From assembly GCF_000246855.1 (NCBI RefSeq), contig NC_016609.1, positions 6,026,744-6,090,743 of the forward strand: a stretch of 64,000 nucleotides of DNA. The letters run 5' to 3'. Position 1 is the stretch's first letter. The number at the start of each line of letters is the position of its first letter. The translations under genes were made by a program, and so were the position numbers. Below the pieces are notes generated by a model. It saw nothing but the letters and a program-made list of their open reading frames with translations. It searched no databases and was not told where the DNA came from. This DNA is from Niastella koreensis GR20-10 (lineage in GTDB: Bacteria > Bacteroidota > Bacteroidia > Chitinophagales > Chitinophagaceae). Below are positions 8,021 through 16,621 of this stretch, piece by piece.

Positions 8021-8899
8021 TCAAACCGCTTGCATTCGCAGTGTCTTGGGGTTGGTTCCTGTTAGTTTTTTGAAGAAGTTGTTAAAGTAAGTAACATATT
8101 CAAAGCCAAGTGCATAGGCAATATCGGCAATATTCCAGGCAGTGTGCTGTAGCAGCGCTTTGGCTTCGCTAACAATGCGTTCTGTTATGTGGGTTGTAGT
8201 TGATTTGCCGGTTACTTCCTTCACTGCACGGTTCAGGTAGTTTACATGAACATGCAATGCATTTGCATAGTCCTGTGCAGTTTTAAGGCGCAAAGGGTTA
8301 TCTGCACTCTCAATAGGGAACTGCCTTTCAAGAAGTTCAAGGAAAACGGCTGTGAGGCGTGAAGCAGCATTTTTGTGCTGGTCGTAAAGCTCTGAAGGCT
8401 GAAGTTTCAGGGCTTCGTGGATGATGAGGTTGATGTAGTTGCGTATAAGATCATCTTTGAAGGCATAATCACTCTTCTGTTCCTCTATCATACGTTGAAA
8501 GATGGTATTGAGAAATAACCTTTGCTTTTCATCGATCTTTAACACCGGGGTACCGCCTATCTTGAACAAAGGAGAATTTTGCAGGCTTTCCGAACGATCA
8601 GATGCTTTAAAAAAGTCCTCGGAAAAAAGAACCGTGTAGCCCAAATAAGTGGTGGAAATAGTCTCCCAGGAATAGGGTATGTGCGGATTGCCAAAGAACA
8701 AAATAGTGCCTTCCTGTTCAAAACTTCTATCCGCATAATGGATTTTACTTTTTCCTGTGGTCAGGCATATTTTATAAAAATCCTTTCTGCTATACGTCCT
8801 GGTGGCGCTACCATCTGCTTCTATCTGAAATACATTAAAGCCTTTCAACTTCAGTTCGTTGTTGAACTCTGAAACCTGCCGCACGATTTTCTTTTCCAT
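8021..8899 (-). CDS. AraC family transcriptional regulator
   Basis: A 292-residue regulator with an N-terminal cupin-like domain (about 15-160) and a C-terminal AraC domain (about 190-290). The AraC domain contains ALHVHVNYLNRAVKEVTGKS and a second helix-turn-helix IADIAYALGFEYVTYFNNFF ending in GTNPKTLR. A TAACTTTG element (8904-8911, minus strand) lies only 5 bp before the ATG, which would imply a leaderless message or a different promoter. It probably regulates the adjacent acetyltransferase/hydrolase genes, but this is inference. Confidence 0.88.
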   Translation of the reverse strand: MEKKIVRQVSEFNNELKLKGFNVFQIEADGSATRTYSRKDFYKICLTTGKSKIHYADRSFEQEGTILFFGNPHIPYSWETISTTYLGYTVLFSEDFFKASDRSESLQNSPLFKIGGTPVLKIDEKQRLFLNTIFQRMIEEQKSDYAFKDDLIRNYINLIIHEALKLQPSELYDQHKNAASRLTAVFLELLERQFPIESADNPLRLKTAQDYANALHVHVNYLNRAVKEVTGKSTTTHITERIVSEAKALLQHTAWNIADIAYALGFEYVTYFNNFFKKLTGTNPKTLRMQAV

Positions 8900-9190
8900 A
8901 TAGCAAAGTTAAGAAAATCAAAGATTAACCGGAGCGCTCACTGAATGGCACGCGGAAAGTTGCATACAGCTTATCCGCTATAATAAAATTAAAGGGCTCT
9001 AACAAATTGCAAATTAAAATATTATAAATTCAACGGCTACTCAGTACGAGTCATTGTCAGGTGTACCAAGAATTGATTGGAATCAATAATTAAATTGTTG
9101 TCAAAATGATAGTAGTTAGTGAATTTATTGATATGGGCTTGGGCCAACATCTTGTAAGCAACACCGGCTGTGCTAATTAAGTTAGTTTAT
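8900..9190. other. Gap, no gene seen
   Basis: A 290-bp A/T-rich region between two minus-strand units. No gene, hairpin terminator or RNA could be supported. TAnnTTTG-like elements near 8904-8927 may belong to the AraC gene at 8899. Confidence 0.4.
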
Positions 9191-9985
9191 TTAAAAGCCG
9201 GTATGCTTTTGCACCAGATTTTTCTTCATGGTAGCGCCGGAAAGAATAATGGCAGATGAATCAGAAACATCTGCCTTAATTGTATCAATAGATGCATGAC
9301 CCACATCTACGAAAGATGTTCCTTTTATGGTAGTCTTAAGGGTCTTTATATGAAAGGCATCCCAGCCTTTTACATCGGGAGCTGCTTCACCCTCATTTAG
9401 ATTTAATCCTGTTGAAGCGATTTTTTTTAGTGTGGGTGAAATTTCAAAAACGATTTGGGTTGTATCGACCGCTTTGATCGAAATATTGTTAAAATCATAG
9501 ATCAGGCTTTCTACTTCAAAACTTGAATTCCCTGAAATATTAACGGTTAGATCCTTTTGCTTTAGCTTTAATAATTTCAGGTTGGTGTTTGTGCCGGTTA
9601 CGGATTTTAACCCGGGAGAAAAAATTCGAACTATATCAGTGTGCCTGAGCTGCATCTTCTCATTAATATCCTTGTATTCAGGCGGAAAATTCACGTATAG
9701 CGTATCATTTTGCACAATTGTAGTTATCCTTTTCTCCTTATACCCGTTCCATCGTTTAAACACACGCACCGAAGGATTGGCAGCCGGCTCGTAAACAACA
9801 GTTGAAATGTTTCCTCCATTTATCACCAAGTGGCTGAAGGCCTGATCATTAATGGTGCCATAAAGGAAATACAACTCCCCTTTACCCTTTCTATTGTACT
9901 CATTCTTAAACATCGTTGCTGAAAACACAACGCCAAAGGAAAGTAACAATAACAAACCAATGAGTATCTTTTGCGTTAGTTTCAT
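9191..9985 (-). CDS. GIN-domain (DUF2807-like) membrane-anchored protein
   Basis: A 264-residue protein with one N-terminal hydrophobic helix or signal anchor (about 5-23) followed by a beta-rich domain of repeating short strands (about 120-255) typical of DUF2807/GIN putative adhesin-head proteins. It is the last gene of a four-gene minus-strand operon with ABC ATPase, permease and GntR regulator, and its start overlaps the GntR stop by 4 bp. DUF2807 proteins are commonly found with small ABC or regulator genes in Bacteroidota; the molecular role is not established. Confidence 0.65.
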   Translation of the reverse strand: MKLTQKILIGLLLLLSFGVVFSATMFKNEYNRKGKGELYFLYGTINDQAFSHLVINGGNISTVVYEPAANPSVRVFKRWNGYKEKRITTIVQNDTLYVNFPPEYKDINEKMQLRHTDIVRIFSPGLKSVTGTNTNLKLLKLKQKDLTVNISGNSSFEVESLIYDFNNISIKAVDTTQIVFEISPTLKKIASTGLNLNEGEAAPDVKGWDAFHIKTLKTTIKGTSFVDVGHASIDTIKADVSDSSAIILSGATMKKNLVQKHTGF

Positions 9986-10365
9986 TTCTTTTTATTTAAA
10001 AAGTTATCTTTTACAAATCGCTCGTATAAATCATTCACTTTTTTCATGTCGATCTTTAGCAAATACAGGTTTCGTAACATTTCAGGTAACTCATTTTCCA
10101 TAAATTGTTCCCGGCGAAAAGAAAGGATGTTTTCTTCTGCATCAGGGCCAACAAAAAAGCCGATTCCCCGCTTATTGACGATAATATTTTTTTGTTGCAA
10201 AAAATCATATGCCCGTTGCACGGTATTGGGACTTATTTCAATTAATTCGCCCAAATCGCGAATGCTCATAATTTTTTCTTCAGCCTTCCATTTCTTTAGC
10301 AGGATCTGCTCACAGATATACAGGGCAATCTGAATATATATAGCTGGACTATCTTTAAAAACCAT
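9982..10365 (-). CDS. GntR family regulator, YtrA subfamily
   Basis: A 127-residue protein. The N-terminal GntR winged helix is clear (IQIALYICEQILLKKW, then IRDLGELIEISPNTVQRAY and the wing GIGFFVG), and only a short helical C-terminal tail (about 75-120) follows. This small architecture defines the YtrA subfamily, which represses ABC transporter operons. It lies 9 bp downstream of the permease gene and overlaps the GIN-domain gene by 4 bp. A YtrA-type inverted repeat at the operon's front supports autoregulation. Confidence 0.9.
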   Translation of the reverse strand: MVFKDSPAIYIQIALYICEQILLKKWKAEEKIMSIRDLGELIEISPNTVQRAYDFLQQKNIIVNKRGIGFFVGPDAEENILSFRREQFMENELPEMLRNLYLLKIDMKKVNDLYERFVKDNFLNKKK

Positions 10366-10374
10366 TCGAATGTT

Positions 10375-11169
10375 TTAAAATTCTTTCTCTTTTAATCTGA
10401 GTAAAGAAAGACTCCAAAGTATAGCAGGAAGCACAAACCTGAAAATAATTTTTATTTTATCTGCGGTTTCGGGAGAAAGTTCAATGGGCGCCCGGTATTT
10501 TCCTACCCATATCCATACAATACTGAATGGAAAAGCCGTTTGCGTATTTTTAATCAACAGGCTTATCACCAATAAATTCAATAAAAAAGTCCCTACTATA
10601 ACCACACAGATTACCAGTGCTGTTTTAACAAAGGCCGCTTTATTAAAAAACAATGAGCCCAGCATCATGATGCCCGCGAAATTAAAAAACATTGCATAGT
10701 TTCCCCAGGCCGTAAAATCTGAAAAGGACAACAAATACACGGCTTCATATTGTTCCTTATAATAAGGAGCATGGTGATCGAGGTTATGATGATATTGCAA
10801 AACAAAAGAAAGATCTATCAACCGGAAGAAAGCCAGAAAAAGAAGAAAATAAAGCACGCCTACAATCAAAATGCCCGACAACCATTTTTCCAGCAAAGAA
10901 GCCGGCAGGGTTATAAAAGACACACCCACGGCGTTATTGTTGAAATAACTGAAAACAATAGAAGCCATGAGTGATCCTCCAAGCGTCAGCCCTACCAGAA
11001 AGGCTGCATTTTGTGCCTCCTCTATTCCCAGCAGCAGCCGTGTCATGAAATACACTATAAAAGTAACGGTAAAGCATAGCAACAGGGTGCCTAATACCTG
11101 CATCGTTCTTTCAAGGAAGATCTTTCGCATAAGCCATCCAAAACGGCGTAAACTAAATACATCGTTCAT
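10375..11169 (-). CDS. ABC transporter permease-like membrane protein
   Basis: A 264-residue integral membrane protein with about six helices (near 22-42, 55-75, 95-115, 150-170, 178-200 and 235-255). No motif identifies the substrate. It lies between the ATPase and GntR genes and is the natural membrane partner of the ATPase. The cap-less size resembles ABC-2 type permeases of GntR-linked transporters. Confidence 0.75.
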   Translation of the reverse strand: MNDVFSLRRFGWLMRKIFLERTMQVLGTLLLCFTVTFIVYFMTRLLLGIEEAQNAAFLVGLTLGGSLMASIVFSYFNNNAVGVSFITLPASLLEKWLSGILIVGVLYFLLFLAFFRLIDLSFVLQYHHNLDHHAPYYKEQYEAVYLLSFSDFTAWGNYAMFFNFAGIMMLGSLFFNKAAFVKTALVICVVIVGTFLLNLLVISLLIKNTQTAFPFSIVWIWVGKYRAPIELSPETADKIKIIFRFVLPAILWSLSLLRLKEKEF

Positions 11170-11184
11170 GATTACTAAAATAAG

Positions 11185-12021
11185 CTAGTTGTTAAAAATG
11201 GTTTTCACTATAGCGGGGCTTTCGGTAGCTGCATTAAAGAGTTGTTCAAAATTGATCTTCGCTTCTACTCCGTCCATATTTTTTGTTATAACAGCGCGCC
11301 CCTGCAGCACTTCTTCTTCGTAAAGAACCGGTTGATCCTTATAATCCTCCGACACTATTTTAAACGATAGTTTATGACCTATCACCTCAACAGGTGCATT
11401 TAACAACAGCTCGCCATTGTCTATAATGATCACCTGGTCTATTAGATTTTCAAGATCGCGCGTTTGGTGAGTGGATATAAAGATGATCCTATCTTCATGC
11501 ATGGCAGAAGATATCAGTTTGCGAAATCTTTTCTTGGAAGGAATATCAAGCCCATTTGTTGGCTCATCCATGATCAATACACTGGTATTGCAAGCCAGCG
11601 CAAACGCAATAATGAATTTTTTTTGCTGGCCAAAGGATAGTTTGTTCAGCTTTTCATTTGTATGTACGTCCAGCTTATCCAGGTAACCATTCAGCTTAGC
11701 GCGATCAAATAAAGGATAAAACGGAGCAAAGAGCACCACATAACTGTCTATTGTCAATGCCGGTACATACACTTCCTCGGGAATAAAATAGATGGTTTTT
11801 AAAAAAGACGGCTTGCGGTGGAAAGGATTAAAACCATTTATGGAAATAGTGCCTGACGACGGATAAAGCAGACCAATCAAGCTTTTTAGCAATGTAGACT
11901 TACCGGCCCCATTTTTACCCAGCAACCCATAGATCTTTCCTGTTTGAAGGGTAAGTTGCAGGTCGCGATATAATAGCTTATTTGCTTTGTAGCCAAAACA
12001 AAATTTGTCAAAACGTATCAT
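11185..12021 (-). CDS. ABC transporter ATP-binding protein
   Basis: A 278-residue ABC ATPase with Walker A GKNGAGKST (about residues 35-43), Q-loop region, signature LSFGQQ (about 128-133), Walker B VLIMDEPTNGLD (about 148-159) and H-loop ISTHQ (about 183-187). A C-terminal extension of about 60 residues follows the core, as in ABC-2 type exporters. It is the first gene of the ATPase-permease-GntR-GIN operon. A candidate GntR operator sits directly against its start codon, between it and a -7 element. Confidence 0.9.
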   Translation of the reverse strand: MIRFDKFCFGYKANKLLYRDLQLTLQTGKIYGLLGKNGAGKSTLLKSLIGLLYPSSGTISINGFNPFHRKPSFLKTIYFIPEEVYVPALTIDSYVVLFAPFYPLFDRAKLNGYLDKLDVHTNEKLNKLSFGQQKKFIIAFALACNTSVLIMDEPTNGLDIPSKKRFRKLISSAMHEDRIIFISTHQTRDLENLIDQVIIIDNGELLLNAPVEVIGHKLSFKIVSEDYKDQPVLYEEEVLQGRAVITKNMDGVEAKINFEQLFNAATESPAIVKTIFNN

Positions 12022-12045
12022 AGTGTATTAGATAAGTTGTACACC
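12022..12045. promoter_or_regulatory. Candidate GntR/YtrA operator (AGTGTA-N12-TACACC)
   Basis: An inverted repeat AGTGTA and TACACC separated by 12 bp lies between the start codon of the ABC ATPase gene and a TATTTTTG -7 element (12045-12052, minus strand). From memory it is close to the AGTGTA-N13-TACACT operator reported for Bacillus subtilis YtrA. Its position over the transcription start fits repression by the operon's own GntR protein. Confidence 0.6.
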
Positions 12046-12052
12046 AAAAATA
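12045..12052 (-). promoter_or_regulatory. -7 promoter element of the GntR/ABC operon (TATTTTTG)
   Basis: TATTTTTG on the minus strand matches TAnnTTTG and lies 24 bp upstream of the ABC ATPase start, immediately before the inverted repeat. Confidence 0.5.
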
Positions 12053-12189
12053 CATTCTTTTCTTTTCCTTCCAAATTTTATTTCATTGTGCATTCATTCC
12101 CGTTATTATTCTTTCAGCAGTCGACCACACAACCATGATTAGGATAGCCTAAAGGCTGGCGCTTTAAAACATTATCAAAAACTAATACC

Positions 12190-12291
12190 CGGTGTGCGCA
12201 GCAACTCAATCTTTCTACCAATTATTTCGGTGATTTAATAAAAAAAGAAACGGGTAAAACGGCTTTAGAATATATCCAACTGAAGATTATG
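12190..12291 (+). pseudogene. AraC regulator, C-terminal helix-turn-helix scrap
   Basis: The plus strand reads CAQQLNLSTNYFGDLIKKE and then TGKTALEYIQLKI, the second half of an AraC DNA-binding domain. It has no start and no upstream continuation, and runs into unrelated sequence. About 34 codons survive. It sits directly before a fragment of a different gene (SSB). Confidence 0.7.
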
Positions 12292-12310
12292 GCTTGGCTA
12301 TTGCCTGTAG

Positions 12311-12505
12311 TTCCGATATACCACCACCTGGCATAACGTGATTGCCTGGGGTAAACTGGCAGATCTTGCCGCAGCCCGCTTTGTCAAAGGCAGCCGCATT
12401 ATGGTGCGTGGTTCTATTTGTTACCGCAGTTTTAACACCAAAAAAGGCTGTGTTCGTCACCTCGCAGAGATAAAAGCTGGATTCCTGCAAAACCTGGATC
12501 GCTAA
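12311..12505 (+). pseudogene. Single-stranded DNA-binding protein, internal/C-terminal scrap
   Basis: The plus strand reads TTTWHNVIAWGKLADLAA, then FVKGSRIMVRGSI, then a strand ending EIKAGFLQNLD and a TAA. This is the middle of an SSB OB-fold (the WHNVVAWGK and KGxxVxVxG pattern). The N-terminal strands are missing, a TAG precedes it in frame, and the acidic C-terminal tail is absent. SSB copies of this type are usual on mobile elements, so it probably marks decayed element DNA. Confidence 0.65.
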
Positions 12506-12538
12506 TCCTTTAAAATCCTCTTTTAAGTGGGCAACCAA

Positions 12539-13855
12539 TCAATAAATCTCCCTGCCCTCAATTGTGCTCATATGCAACGAATCCACCTCGCAAAGCCCGT
12601 TTGACATAAAACCAATACCAGTTATAAGCCCGCATGAGTTTTTATAGTTAATATAAAATACCCTTTTACCATTTATGCTGATAGTAGCATTTTTGTTAAC
12701 TACTTTAAATTCCAGATCCTGCCAATTTCTGGGGTCATTTCCTAAAGCTGAAAGATCATTCATTTTCCCGTTTATCTCCTTTTCTCCAAACTGGGTCACT
12801 AGCTCACTAGTGCAACCTCTTGGAATAGTCATAAAATACAGGGCCGGGCGCTGGCTAAAAACCTCGACTAACAAATATGGACATGGATCATTTTTCAACT
12901 CATCCACCTTTATGCGGCACCTGAGAACAAAATTATCACTGCTGCTTTCAATGTGGGACGGGAAAAAGGCATTGATAAATATATTTTCCTTTTGAACATC
13001 GATCCCGCTTTTTACCAGATCATCTTTGGTTAACTTAAAAGACCGGCTTTTTGCATCGTTTGCATGAATATAATATGGCTGTCCCTTAGCGATGCCTTCC
13101 TTACCATAAAACACCCACCGGTCAGTGGGTATGCTGACATCCACTGTTTTTATTATTTTATCATTGGCAATCAGCCTGGCTACATGATAGCCGGGCTCAT
13201 AATAGATATCTGTTAAGGTGTGATTGTGCTTAAATACCCTTACACGACGGTTTTTATCCCATGATTGCTGGATAAAAAAGCTATCCGCTTTCACTGAATC
13301 AACATTGTAGTTGAAGACTACTGTGTTAGGAATATCATTACCGGTAACCTTACCTGCAGAGAAAGTTGCCTTGCTAACCATTTCCAAGCCAGGTTTCCGG
13401 TCTGCCATTCTGAGACCAAGATAAATTAGGGCAAACAATATAAATGCCCCTGCCAGGATTATGCGAATATTAGTGCCTGCGACGATCAGGGCACGTAAAG
13501 CACCAGACTTTTCTTCTTTCGTTACCCGGCTTCGACTAACTTCCTGGTTTTTACTGGTCTTAAAGTTTTGCCAGGTTTGATATCCGGCGGCAGCAGCAAT
13601 CGCGTCAAGAGTTGCTATTTGAGGCAGGCGTGAAAATTGCCCGTTCATCAATCTTTTTATTGTGGACAAGCTAATAGGCAAACCCGTCTCTGACTCAATC
13701 CTATCACTTAAAAAAACAAGGTCACGCTGAACAAGATTGGTTGTGTCCTCAAGCCCTGCTTTTTTACACAATTCATTCATGCAAATACTTACCAGAAGTT
13801 GGTCTGTATGTCCTTTTGATTGCGTTTTGACTTGTATTGAACGGCTTTTGAACAT
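12539..13855 (-). CDS. Membrane protein with N-terminal DNA-binding-like domain and periplasmic beta domains
   Basis: A 438-residue protein in three parts. An N-terminal cytoplasmic region (about 25-100) includes a helix-turn-helix-like stretch LPISLSTIKRLMNGQ and AIAAAAGYQTWQNF. One transmembrane helix lies at about 132-152. The rest is a large extracytoplasmic region (about 160-438), first PKD-like strands and then a jelly-roll-like C-terminus. Proteins of this layout are seen in Bacteroidota without known function. A possible alternative start is Met26. The family name is not certain; the domain order is visible. Confidence 0.6.
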   Translation of the reverse strand: MFKSRSIQVKTQSKGHTDQLLVSICMNELCKKAGLEDTTNLVQRDLVFLSDRIESETGLPISLSTIKRLMNGQFSRLPQIATLDAIAAAAGYQTWQNFKTSKNQEVSRSRVTKEEKSGALRALIVAGTNIRIILAGAFILFALIYLGLRMADRKPGLEMVSKATFSAGKVTGNDIPNTVVFNYNVDSVKADSFFIQQSWDKNRRVRVFKHNHTLTDIYYEPGYHVARLIANDKIIKTVDVSIPTDRWVFYGKEGIAKGQPYYIHANDAKSRSFKLTKDDLVKSGIDVQKENIFINAFFPSHIESSSDNFVLRCRIKVDELKNDPCPYLLVEVFSQRPALYFMTIPRGCTSELVTQFGEKEINGKMNDLSALGNDPRNWQDLEFKVVNKNATISINGKRVFYINYKNSCGLITGIGFMSNGLCEVDSLHMSTIEGREIY

Positions 13856-13915
13856 GATTTGGAATTGTTGTCAGGTATGTTTGTCTAAGGAAAACGGAGG
13901 CTGTAGCGATCAAGG

Positions 13916-13923
13916 CAAATATA
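13916..13923 (-). promoter_or_regulatory. -7 promoter element (TATATTTG)
   Basis: TATATTTG on the minus strand, 60 bp upstream of the ATG at 13855, in the 91-bp divergent region between that gene and the plus-strand membrane protein at 13947. Confidence 0.45.
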
Positions 13924-13946
13924 AAAAAAACTTAAAAACGATTACC

Positions 13947-14417
13947 ATGACTAAGTTCTTGAAGGCTGTACATTTAACAGCTTTGTTTGTGGGGACAACA
14001 GACATTGTCTCCGCCTTTATTACCGTTTATATTAAGTCGGGAAAATTTCCTGAGAAAATGTTCAATTATATTGCTGCAGGCCTACTAGGCATACCTGCTG
14101 CCATAAATAGAGGCACAACCATACAATTGCTGGGCTTACTTATCCATTATTTCATTGCTTTTTCATTTACGCTTCTTTTCTTCCTTGTATTTAGAAAAAT
14201 AAAATTCTTGGCGTTTAATAAATACCTGGTTGGCATGCTTTACGCTGTTTTTGTCAATCTGGCAATGGATTTTATCTTGAAGCTGACCCCACTTCCGTCG
14301 CGCAAATTCAAACTTGCAGAATCATTTATAGATTGGATTATTCTAGGAGTCATATTTGGAATTCCTATAGTCTATAATACCTATAAATATTATGGAGTTC
14401 AAAAAACACCGGTCTGA
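13947..14417 (+). CDS. Small integral membrane protein, four helices
   Basis: About 156 residues from the ATG at 13947, chosen because the longer open frame upstream runs antisense through the divergent gene and has no membrane features. Four helices are predicted (about 10-28, 62-85, 92-112 and 125-145), with short charged loops. The INRGTTIQLLG loop resembles DUF1440/YagU-type or related small membrane proteins, but this is not firm. It is divergent from the DNA-binding-like membrane protein. Confidence 0.6.
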   Translation: MTKFLKAVHLTALFVGTTDIVSAFITVYIKSGKFPEKMFNYIAAGLLGIPAAINRGTTIQLLGLLIHYFIAFSFTLLFFLVFRKIKFLAFNKYLVGMLYAVFVNLAMDFILKLTPLPSRKFKLAESFIDWIILGVIFGIPIVYNTYKYYGVQKTPV

Positions 14418-14957
14418 CCATCTATTCAAAAGACCTATGCATCTGTTTTACTGAACTAATGCTTTAAAACGTTAAGGTAATAATGCCTCGCCATGGCCAT
14501 ACTCCACCGTTTTATAAGCACACCACCGGATCAACCAAATTGAAGCGATTTAAATTAACTAAATAAATCATATAAAATACCTACTCACCGGCTATGCATT
14601 GCCTTTGTGGCAAGGTAAAAAGGCAACTGGTGGCCCTACAAGCCCCTTCAAATTCAACGACTTGAAGGGGCTTGTAAATTTCAGTCGGGTCGGCAGGACA
14701 ATTGTCGAACTCCTGGATCGAAGATTTGCTAAAATTTAAAAATTATCATTGCATGTTTACACCAGGTTCCAGTGAAAACAAGGCGATGCTCATATAAGTT
14801 GTATTTATATGTTGTATTGTTTTCCTACCTAAGGTCTCGGAAAATGTACCAAATCAAGTAATTTCAAACTATACACTCCTCATTCGAGTGTCGGTATTAG
14901 TTCAACCTGGACATGGGGAGTATAACTTTAACCATCCACCTAAAAAGAAATATTTGC
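14418..14957. other. Gap with hairpin and no gene
   Basis: About 540 bp. It contains the strong hairpin at 14638-14675, a plausible 5' leader of the M23 gene, and nothing else I can support. An upstream in-frame ATG at 14913 exists but gives no signal peptide. Confidence 0.4.
14638..14675. terminator. Strong hairpin, terminator-like, shares a 16-mer with 1824-1839
   Basis: A 14-bp perfect stem (ACAAGCCCCTTCAA against TTGAAGGGGCTTGT) with a 10-nt loop. It is followed on the plus strand by AAATTT rather than a long T-run. CCTTCAAATTCAACGA inside it is repeated exactly at 1824-1839. Confidence 0.55.
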
Positions 14958-15773
14958 ATGAAAGTATTTTTCTGTAGTCTTTTCCTGTGTGTTAACCTGG
15001 TTTTCAGCGGCATGGCTCAAACGACAAAAGTATTTTACGAAAAAAAGGAACAGGAATTTGTGATCTATGCCGACAATAATGAGTTGTGCCCTGTATCCCT
15101 TATTATAAACCTGGATTTGTCAAATCTGGCTTTCTCTGATAAGGATAAAAAAGTTTTTGTAATCCCACCCAAAACTGAACGATTCAGAATTGGTAAACTG
15201 ACACCAGTGAATAAAAACGATGGAACAAAATTCAGTTACAATTACAAAACTGCGCTGGGCGATATAACGGTAAAAAAATACGATACATCGTTTGTATATG
15301 ATCTACCATTTCAAAAAGGTAACTTATTCAGGGTTCATCAGGGATACAACGGTATATTTTCCCATCAAAATGAAAAAGCCATTGACTTTACAATGCCCGA
15401 AGGCACTGAAATATTAGCGGCCAGGGAAGGCAGAGTTGTTCAAATTGTACAAAATAACACCGAATCGTGTCCAAACGAAGAATGCAAAAAATATAATAAC
15501 CATATTATAATCATGCATGCTGATGGTACTTTTGGATGCTATGCTCACATAAAATACAACGGATCAAAAGTGAAACCGGGAGACTACATACAGAAAGGGA
15601 GTGTTATTGGGTACAGTGGAAATGTTGGGTGGTCAAGCGGACCGCATTTACATTTTGCTTGTTTTCTGCCAGCATTTGACAAATGGCAAACACTGGAAAC
15701 CAAATTCAGGATTGACAACGGAGAGAATGTTGTACTCCTAATGGAAGGGAAAGAGTACAAGAGGGATTATTAA
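14958..15773 (+). CDS. M23 family metallopeptidase, secreted
   Basis: About 271 residues from the ATG at 14958, which directly begins a signal peptide (MKVFFCSLFLCVNLVFSGMA). An N-terminal beta region precedes a LytM/M23 domain (about 130-255). The zinc-binding motifs are HQNEKAIDFTMPEGT, the ITIMHADG region, and the terminal GPHLHF. The ILAAREGRVV and GDYIQKGSVIGYSGNVG strands fit lysostaphin-type endopeptidases, which cut peptidoglycan cross-links in the periplasm. The cysteine-rich insert CPNEECKKYNNH is common in Bacteroidota members. Confidence 0.88.
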   Translation: MKVFFCSLFLCVNLVFSGMAQTTKVFYEKKEQEFVIYADNNELCPVSLIINLDLSNLAFSDKDKKVFVIPPKTERFRIGKLTPVNKNDGTKFSYNYKTALGDITVKKYDTSFVYDLPFQKGNLFRVHQGYNGIFSHQNEKAIDFTMPEGTEILAAREGRVVQIVQNNTESCPNEECKKYNNHIIIMHADGTFGCYAHIKYNGSKVKPGDYIQKGSVIGYSGNVGWSSGPHLHFACFLPAFDKWQTLETKFRIDNGENVVLLMEGKEYKRDY

Positions 15774-15895
15774 TCTGCGGCAAAAACTTGACAGTGGAGA
15801 TTTCCGCCCGTTTTATACTTTTACTTTAAAAGACTTGAAATAAAATTGCGGCACAAATACTTGTACAAAATGTATTAGTGACTGCTGATAGGAAT

Positions 15896-16237
15896 TTAAA
15901 TGTGTTGAGGAATAAACCAGTCAAGATTATCTTTTATTTCCTTCAGTGGTTGCAATGGGTTTGAATGCGGAAACCTCAAAATGGGGCAATCACCATCTAA
16001 AAATAAAAATGCTTTATGCCACTCAATAAAGTTTTTAGGAAATATAACATTAATCTGTTGCGCCAGTTTTAGATATTCACTTTCACTTATCCTTCCATCT
16101 ATTAATTGCCATTCGAACCAGCCATCTATATCAACGCTCGATTGCATCATTTCTTTAGGCGTATCTATTGTAAATACTGCTTTAGGGCGAAAAATCTTCA
16201 AATACGACTTGAAAAATTGGATTATCAGGTCTGTCAT
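15896..16237 (-). CDS. SMI1/KNR4-like (SUKH-type) small protein
   Basis: A 113-residue protein with no signal or membrane segment. FPKNFIEWHKAFLFLDGDC and the hydrophobic strands around it resemble short SUKH-superfamily (SMI1/KNR4) proteins, many of which are toxin-immunity proteins, but no toxin gene is adjacent. A terminator-like hairpin lies upstream. Recognition is tentative. Confidence 0.45.
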   Translation of the reverse strand: MTDLIIQFFKSYLKIFRPKAVFTIDTPKEMMQSSVDIDGWFEWQLIDGRISESEYLKLAQQINVIFPKNFIEWHKAFLFLDGDCPILRFPHSNPLQPLKEIKDNLDWFIPQHI

Positions 16238-16293
16238 ATTTAAATTTCGAGAGTAACCGATTTTAAATTACTGTTGTACAACAATCGAAAATA

Positions 16294-16323
16294 ACAAAAA
16301 GCCAGGTAACCCGGCCTTTTTAA
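16294..16323. terminator. Terminator-like hairpin
   Basis: AAAAAGCCAGG and CCCGGCCTTTTT form a stem with one mismatch and one bulge over a 3-nt loop, ending in a T-run on the plus strand. No plus-strand gene immediately precedes it, so it may be left from a lost gene. Confidence 0.5.
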
Positions 16324-16420
16324 TACAAAACAGTTATCTATTTATTTTGAGACTTTTTAAAAGATTCAGGCACCCCCACTTTCTTCAGAACCCAATTATG
16401 TTTAGCTGTGTATCAGTACT

Positions 16421-16455
16421 TTTTAATTTGGCAGTCGTTAACTGCCAAATTAAAA
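16421..16455. repeat. Long A/T-rich palindrome, 15-bp arms, 5-nt loop
   Basis: TTTTAATTTGGCAGT and its exact complement ACTGCCAAATTAAAA flank CGTTA. A related palindrome of the same size is at 26075-26109. Each lies on the 3' side of an integrase gene. It could be a bidirectional terminator or an element-end structure. Confidence 0.55.
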
Positions 16456-16502
16456 GCACTATTATTAATCTTTATTAGAAACAACTTCCTCACCTTCCTG
16501 TA

Positions 16503-16547
16503 CTAACCACATCCATCTCTCTTTATCCACAACTCTTTAATCTTACT
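16503..16547 (-). pseudogene. Third integrase, C-terminal scrap
   Basis: The minus strand reads SKIKELWIKRDGCG and a TAG. This matches the last residues of the two integrases in this window (NKIKELWIKRDGMR), with 17 identical consecutive bases to the 17091 copy. Nothing upstream in this frame continues the gene. It is the trace of a third related integrase and marks an older integration event. Confidence 0.6.
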
Positions 16548-16621
16548 ATTTTTTTATGGAATGCCTTTAATTGCGCATCCATATAGTAAAACAAGAAATA
16601 ATCCCTACACTTTATCATACT

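Noticed and set aside
12287-12538. Minus-strand 83-codon gene
   Set aside because: The plus strand of the same region reads as an SSB fragment, and the minus-strand translation has no recognisable feature.
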